Part shown: in pieces, positions 59,787-64,000 of the stretch | Position numbering within the stretch: the stretch's first letter is position 1 | How the letters are laid out: every line of letters begins with the position of its first letter | Origin: Agarilytica sp045430285 | GTDB taxonomy: Bacteria > Pseudomonadota > Gammaproteobacteria > Pseudomonadales > Cellvibrionaceae | Assembly (NCBI GenBank): GCA_045430285.1 | Contig: JAILXV010000005.1 | Coordinates: 186,001 to 250,000, forward strand | Reading direction: 5' to 3' | Length of the DNA stretch: 64,000 nucleotides | Made by a program: the position numbers and the translations under genes | The notes under the pieces: model-generated | What the model was told of the DNA's origin: nothing | Databases searched by the model: none | The model's input: the letters and a program-made list of their open reading frames with translations, nothing else

Positions 59787-61216
59787 CAGTTCAATTTTCT
59801 CTTTGCTAATTCTTTTGCCAAAGCGCCAACATTCCCTGCACCTTGCGTAATTAAAATATCTCCTGGCCGAGCGATATCACTTACTACAGCAGGAACGGCT
59901 TCGATCCCCTCTACAAAAATCGGATCAACTAAACCTCGCGTTCGAATTGTTCGACTTAAATGACGGCTATCCGCGCCTTGAATCGGTTCTTCACCAGCTG
60001 AGTACACTTCCAACAAAATAAGCTGATCAACTGACGAAAGCACATCGACAAAATCTTCATACAAGTCACGCGTACGGGTATAACGATGGGGTTGATAAAC
60101 CATAACCAAACGTCGATCTGGCCAGCCATCTCTTACTGCACTGATTGTTGCAGCCACTTCCGTGGGGTGATGACCGTAATCATCAACAAGCATGACGCCT
60201 TCTTTATCATCGCCATGAACGTTAAATTCACCATAGATCTGAAAGCGTCGCCCAACACCAGAGAAACCACTTAACCCGAGTTGTATAGCTTCGTCACCAA
60301 CGCCTTCGTCCAATGCAACCGCTACCGTCGCGGTCGCATTTAACACATTGTGCTTGCCTGGCATTTCCAGGCTTAATGAAAGATCCGGTTTATCATCTGG
60401 GCGCTTCACTTTGAACGTTAGGTGCGAACCCTTTTGCTCAACATCAAACGCTTGGTAATCATTATGCTCGCCAAAGCCATAGGTAATAATTGCACGTGAC
60501 AATTCGGGAATAATTTCTTGAACAATAGGATCATCGCCACACACAACTGCAACCCCGTAAAAAGGCAAGTTGTGCACAAACTCTATAAATGTTTGTTTTA
60601 GTTTTGAAAAATCACCTTCGTAGGTATCCATATGATCAGCGTCGATATTGGTGACCACTGTCACCATCGGCTGCAGATGTAAAAAAGACGCGTCACTTTC
60701 ATCCGCCTCAGCAACCAAATATTGGCTTTCGCCAAGACGTGCATTAGTGCCCGCGCTATTTAAAAGTCCACCAATCACAAAAGTCGGATCTTTTCCCCCA
60801 GCTGCAAGGACTGACGCGATCAAACTGGTTGTCGTTGTTTTTCCATGCGTTCCCGCCACTGCGATACCGTGACGGTAGCGCATTAATTCACCGAGCATCT
60901 CTGCACGCCGAACGATAGGTATTCTTCTGGCTTTTGCCTCAATCAACTCTGGGTTACCGCTTAATACAGCACTCGAATTTACAACCACATCAGCAGCAGT
61001 CACATTACCGGCATGATGGCCGATATACACCGTCGCACCCATTTTTGATAATCGGCGAGTCACATCTGTTTCTTTCAAATCCGAACCCGTAACCGAATAC
61101 CCTTGATTCAGCAACACCTCTGCAATACCACACATTCCTGCACCGCCAATACCAATAAAATGGATTGTTTTAATACGACGCATTTCAGGTACGTGATAGA
61201 TCATAGGGCTAGGCAC
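59786..61216 (-). CDS. murC: UDP-N-acetylmuramate-L-alanine ligase MurC
   Basis: MurC adds L-alanine to UDP-MurNAc in the cytoplasm. The start is GTG at 61216, six bases after a perfect AGGAGG (61228-61223), inside the last codons of murG; later ATGs at 61204 and 61183 would remove non-conserved residues, and a TTG at 61243 lacks support. From the GTG the product is 476 residues. Motifs are HFIGIGGAGMCGIAEVLL, the P-loop VAGTHGKTTTTSLIASVL, EADESDASFLHL, VTNIDADHMDTYEGD, and DDYGHHPTEVAATI. YQPHRYTRTRDL and the ITQGAGNVG tail follow. Confidence 0.95.
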   Translation of the reverse strand: MPSPMIYHVPEMRRIKTIHFIGIGGAGMCGIAEVLLNQGYSVTGSDLKETDVTRRLSKMGATVYIGHHAGNVTAADVVVNSSAVLSGNPELIEAKARRIPIVRRAEMLGELMRYRHGIAVAGTHGKTTTTSLIASVLAAGGKDPTFVIGGLLNSAGTNARLGESQYLVAEADESDASFLHLQPMVTVVTNIDADHMDTYEGDFSKLKQTFIEFVHNLPFYGVAVVCGDDPIVQEIIPELSRAIITYGFGEHNDYQAFDVEQKGSHLTFKVKRPDDKPDLSLSLEMPGKHNVLNATATVAVALDEGVGDEAIQLGLSGFSGVGRRFQIYGEFNVHGDDKEGVMLVDDYGHHPTEVAATISAVRDGWPDRRLVMVYQPHRYTRTRDLYEDFVDVLSSVDQLILLEVYSAGEEPIQGADSRHLSRTIRTRGLVDPIFVEGIEAVPAVVSDIARPGDILITQGAGNVGALAKELAKRKLN

Positions 61217-62282
61217 AGGAAACCTCCTCACAATAGTCTGCAAATATTTTTACAGCCTGAGGTTTGGCTAGGGCTCTCGCCTTGCATGCCATATCCAATA
61301 ATTTAGTTCGATCAAAAATAAAACTTTTCAACAATTCCGCCAATTTTTCTGAAGTTAATTCACTTTGCTGTCTCAGATACGCTGCTCCCTGAGACGCCAA
61401 ATATTTTGCATTTGCTGTTTGATGGTCATCAATTGCGTAAGGAAATGGTATCAATATCGAGCCCAACCCAACCGCCGCTAGCTCGGATACGGTTAAGGCA
61501 CCGGCGCGGCATACAACAACATCCGCCCATATAAATGCTTCTGCCATATCATCAATAAATGCGTCCACCCGTGCGGTGACGCCTGCAGCTTCGTAGCGCG
61601 CTTTTGTCGCTTCATTTTTACCCGCACCCGCTTGATGCCAAATATCTAACTGTTCCGAATTTTCAATTAACGCCATCGCGTCAGGCAGTAACTCATTAAC
61701 AGCTAAAGCACCGCGACTACCGCCAACGACGAGTAAACGAATACGTGATTCTCGTCCCTTTATCCGAAGTGCAGGCTCAATAATTCGCTCTATCTCTTTT
61801 CGTATTGGGTTACCAATGCATTCACCTCTATTTAAAACAGCAGGGAACGCAGTCAAGACTTTATCTGCAACTTTCGCCAGTAACTTATTCGTCGAGCCAG
61901 CAATAGCATTTTGTTCGTGAATAACTAAGGCCCTGCCTTTTAGCTTTGCTGCCACGCCACCAGGCCCAGCAACAAAACCACCTAAACCAACAACAACGCT
62001 CGGCTTAACTTCGCGAATAATTCGTGCCGCAGAAGTAATTGAGCTGAGGATATTCCACGGTGCCATCAATAGAGACCTAAGACCTTTCCCTCTTACTCCT
62101 TTTACAGGAATGTAGTGAATCTCAATATTTTCTTTGGGGACAAGTGTGGATTCCATACCGCTCTCTGTGCCTAACCAAGCAACACGATACCCCCGAGACA
62201 CCATTTCTTTTGCCAGGGCAAGACCTGGGAAGATATGCCCACCTGTACCGCCAGCCATAATGAGAACGACTTTATTTCCCAT
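61209..62282 (-). CDS. murG: UDP-GlcNAc:undecaprenyl-P-P-MurNAc-pentapeptide GlcNAc transferase MurG
   Basis: MurG converts lipid I to lipid II at the inner face of the membrane. The 357 residues show the glycine loop LIMAGGTGGHIFPGLALAKE, VVGLGGFVAGPGGVAAKL, VIHEQNAIAGSTNKLLA, the C-domain VVGGSRGALAVNELLP, and CRAGALTVSELAAVGLGSILIPFPYAIDDHQTANA (residues about 257-290), which forms the donor site. Its ATG overlaps ftsW by 11 bases and its end overlaps murC by 8. Confidence 0.96.
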   Translation of the reverse strand: MGNKVVLIMAGGTGGHIFPGLALAKEMVSRGYRVAWLGTESGMESTLVPKENIEIHYIPVKGVRGKGLRSLLMAPWNILSSITSAARIIREVKPSVVVGLGGFVAGPGGVAAKLKGRALVIHEQNAIAGSTNKLLAKVADKVLTAFPAVLNRGECIGNPIRKEIERIIEPALRIKGRESRIRLLVVGGSRGALAVNELLPDAMALIENSEQLDIWHQAGAGKNEATKARYEAAGVTARVDAFIDDMAEAFIWADVVVCRAGALTVSELAAVGLGSILIPFPYAIDDHQTANAKYLASQGAAYLRQQSELTSEKLAELLKSFIFDRTKLLDMACKARALAKPQAVKIFADYCEEVSCA

Positions 62283-63414
62283 CGTTAAGCTCCCAGTTAA
62301 TACGTAAAACTAGTGCGATCAACGCCAAGGTCACCAAAAGACTACTGCCGCCATAACTCATTAAAGGCAACGTTAGGCCTTTCGTTGGCAACAAACCGGA
62401 AGCAACGCCCATATTGATAAAAGCCTGCACCGAAAGCATGACGGCAATTCCAAAACTTAAATATGCACTAAACAACTTACCTTCCAAGTTCGCTCTCAAT
62501 GACAGCCGAAAAATTTTACTCAAAAAGAAAATGAAGACGCCTACCAGCACCAACGCGCCTACCAAGCCAAATTCTTCTGCAAAAATAGCGAAGATAAAAT
62601 CTGTATGCGCTTCTGGTAAAAAAAACAATTTTTGCAAACTGTTTCCCAACCCTAGGCCAAACCACTCACCACGACCAAAAGCGATAAGTGATTGTACTAA
62701 TTGATAACCACTATCGAATTGCCGTGACCACGGGTCCATAAATGCCACCAGCCGCTCCCACCGATATGGCGATAACACAGCGATTGCAGCAAATGCTGAT
62801 ATCGCCATCAGTGCCACCAATAAAAAACGCAAAATCGGTACACCTGCGACGAACATCATGCTGCCTAGAGTGAACACGATCACAACCGAGCTGCCAAAAT
62901 CTGGTTCCAACAGCAACAGAATTACAACAAATCCGATCACAGAGATCATCACAAAAAAAGCCGTCCAGCTGCCTTTTACTTCCTGACTACGCCGCGCAAG
63001 GTAGCTCGCAAAAAATAGCACTAAGCATATTTTTGCAAGCTCAGACGCCTGCATGGAAAACAATCCCATTGGTAGCCATCGGCGACTACCGTTAACGACC
63101 TTACCCACACCAGGAATAAGAACCGCAATCAACAACACGATTGCCAACACCAAAAAAATTCCAGAATATCGTTCCCAAATAGACGTCGGAATAAATAACA
63201 TCACCGCGCCAACCGATAGCCCCATCATCAAAAAAATACATTGCTTACGAAAAAGCATCCACGCATCGCCATAGCGCTCCGCAGAGAAATCTAAGGAGCT
63301 CGACGCAACCATCACTAAACCAATACTTAATAATGCGGCAAAGGCGACCAAAAAACCGGTATCGAAACGAGCAGAAAAACCACCAACGCCAGGAGAAGAC
63401 AGTGCGATATTCAT
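62272..63414 (-). CDS. ftsW: Septal peptidoglycan polymerase FtsW (SEDS)
   Basis: FtsW is the SEDS glycosyltransferase that polymerises septal glycan with FtsI. The 380-residue protein has about ten membrane helices. Recognisable stretches are LVMVASSSLDFSAERYGD, PGVGKVVNGSRRWLPMG, LLLEPDFGSSVVIVFTLG, WERLVAFMDPWSRQFDSGYQ, LPEAHTDFIFAIFAEEFGL and GLTLPLMSYGGSSLL. LEPDFG holds the Asp expected to be catalytic. FtsW, rather than RodA, follows from its place between murD and murG. Its ATG overlaps the murD stop (ATGA). Confidence 0.96.
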   Translation of the reverse strand: MNIALSSPGVGGFSARFDTGFLVAFAALLSIGLVMVASSSLDFSAERYGDAWMLFRKQCIFLMMGLSVGAVMLFIPTSIWERYSGIFLVLAIVLLIAVLIPGVGKVVNGSRRWLPMGLFSMQASELAKICLVLFFASYLARRSQEVKGSWTAFFVMISVIGFVVILLLLEPDFGSSVVIVFTLGSMMFVAGVPILRFLLVALMAISAFAAIAVLSPYRWERLVAFMDPWSRQFDSGYQLVQSLIAFGRGEWFGLGLGNSLQKLFFLPEAHTDFIFAIFAEEFGLVGALVLVGVFIFFLSKIFRLSLRANLEGKLFSAYLSFGIAVMLSVQAFINMGVASGLLPTKGLTLPLMSYGGSSLLVTLALIALVLRINWELNDGK

Positions 63415-64000
63415 AGCGCACCGCCTTTCAGAACCGCATTACGAAATACATCGCCGCGATTTCCAAAACTGGAAAACATATCAAAACTTGCACACGCAGG
63501 TGAAAGCAATACAAGCTCTCCTATTTTTGCTTTCGCCTTACAAATCTCCACAGCCTCGTCCATTGACTCAGCGAATATTTTTTCTACATTGTCAGACAAC
63601 GTTGACGCAATTTTATCTTTGTCTTCACCCAACAAAACGACTAGACGAACATGATCTTCAACGCATGAGCCTAGCGCGTCAAACTCGGCACCTTTACCCT
63701 GTCCACCGGCAATCAACACAATCCCGCCAAACTCTGGTGCCAAACCTTCAATGGCAGCAACTGCTGCACCAACATTGGTCGCCTTAGAATCATTGATATA
63801 AGTAACACCCGCCTTTTCAGTAATATATTCACAACGATGAGAAAGGCCTTTAAATGTTTTTAGCGTCGTAACACATGCATCTCTTTTCAATTTTGCTGCG
63901 TCTGCAATAGCAAACAACGCTAATGCGTTCGCAACGTTGTGCAGGCCTTTCACTTTAATATCATCGCGATGTATTAGACGTTCTGAGCCACACGTTAACC
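63411..64000 (-). CDS. murD: UDP-N-acetylmuramoylalanine-D-glutamate ligase MurD, C-terminal part (runs off the right edge)
   Basis: MurD adds D-glutamate to UDP-MurNAc-L-Ala. The frame is open from the right edge, reading LTCGSERLIHRDDIKVKGLHN and then VANALALFAIADAAKL. Family motifs are GLSHRCEYI, TYINDSKATNVGAAVAAIEGL (the carbamylated-lysine-to-substrate region), IVLIAGGQGKGAEFDAL, and the C-terminal VLLSPACASFDMFSSFGNRGDVF, which is diagnostic for MurD. About 250 N-terminal residues lie outside the window. The stop overlaps ftsW by four bases, the standard order. Confidence 0.95.
   Translation of the reverse strand, partial: LTCGSERLIHRDDIKVKGLHNVANALALFAIADAAKLKRDACVTTLKTFKGLSHRCEYITEKAGVTYINDSKATNVGAAVAAIEGLAPEFGGIVLIAGGQGKGAEFDALGSCVEDHVRLVVLLGEDKDKIASTLSDNVEKIFAESMDEAVEICKAKAKIGELVLLSPACASFDMFSSFGNRGDVFRNAVLKGGAL

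Noticed and set aside
1..64000. CRISPR arrays, tRNA or rRNA genes, insertion sequences, prophage or toxin-antitoxin modules
   Set aside because: No regularly spaced repeats, transposase, integrase or tRNA-like cloverleaf was seen on reading; covariance and HMM searches would be needed to exclude small ones.

Overview
The window is chromosomal DNA of a gammaproteobacterium with moderate GC. It is almost entirely housekeeping genes. Two blocks keep the gene order I know from Pseudomonas: ampD-ampE ... DUF1631-nadC-pilA-pilB-pilC-pilD-coaE-yacG, and the 3' half of the division/cell-wall cluster murD-ftsW-murG-murC-ddl-ftsQ-ftsA-ftsZ-lpxC followed by an M23 peptidase and secA. Together with a sodium-pump oxaloacetate decarboxylase, KdkA/WaaA and SirB2, this suggests a marine member of the Pseudomonadales/Cellvibrionales. 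That placement is inferred from gene content, not from a search.

Layout. 1-2983 (minus): oxaloacetate decarboxylase Na+ pump genes oadG-oadA-oadB, with oadB cut by the left edge. 3183-8756: dusC, then gamma-glutamyltransferase, an unknown lipoprotein-like gene and selO. 9256-11615: sirB2-like gene, an exported YbjN-like protein and an APC permease. 11855-14992: LPS inner-core genes waaA, a heptosyltransferase and kdkA. 15632-20423: a TetR-controlled acyl-CoA module (crotonase-fold isomerase, acyl-CoA ligase, two MaoC-like hot-dog proteins) facing an alpha/beta hydrolase. 20779-29229: an HDOD-GAF protein, DUF1289, a transglutaminase-like protein with an apparent AUU start, a small zinc-ribbon protein, pterin dehydratase, class I fumarase, a coiled-coil membrane protein and a GGDEF-EAL enzyme. 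29583-33453: sodB, groES-groEL, fxsA and an alkyltransferase-like protein. 33476-37041: muropeptide recycling and beta-lactamase signalling genes ampG, ampE and ampD, with an orphan ParA embedded. 37164-48416: DUF1631, an anchored aspartic protease, nadC, the type IV pilus locus (tfpZ, two pilins, pilB, pilC, pilD), coaE and yacG. 48376-64000 (minus): mutT, argJ, secA, M23 peptidase, lpxC and the fts/mur cluster, with murD cut by the right edge.

Regulatory sequence visible by eye includes a sigma-32-type promoter and a leader hairpin at groES, a sigma-54-type promoter at the first pilin gene, a perfect CRP half-site pair upstream of the HDOD gene, and several intrinsic terminators. A dispersed intergenic element carrying an ATAGGGACATATT core occurs four times.

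I see no rRNA, tRNA, CRISPR array, integrase, transposase or phage block. No obviously new multi-gene defence or mobile system is present. The least explained items are the TetR/acyl-CoA module with its catalytically degenerate second hot-dog subunit, the ParA inside the amp operon, the AUU start, the repeat family and the tandem pilins.
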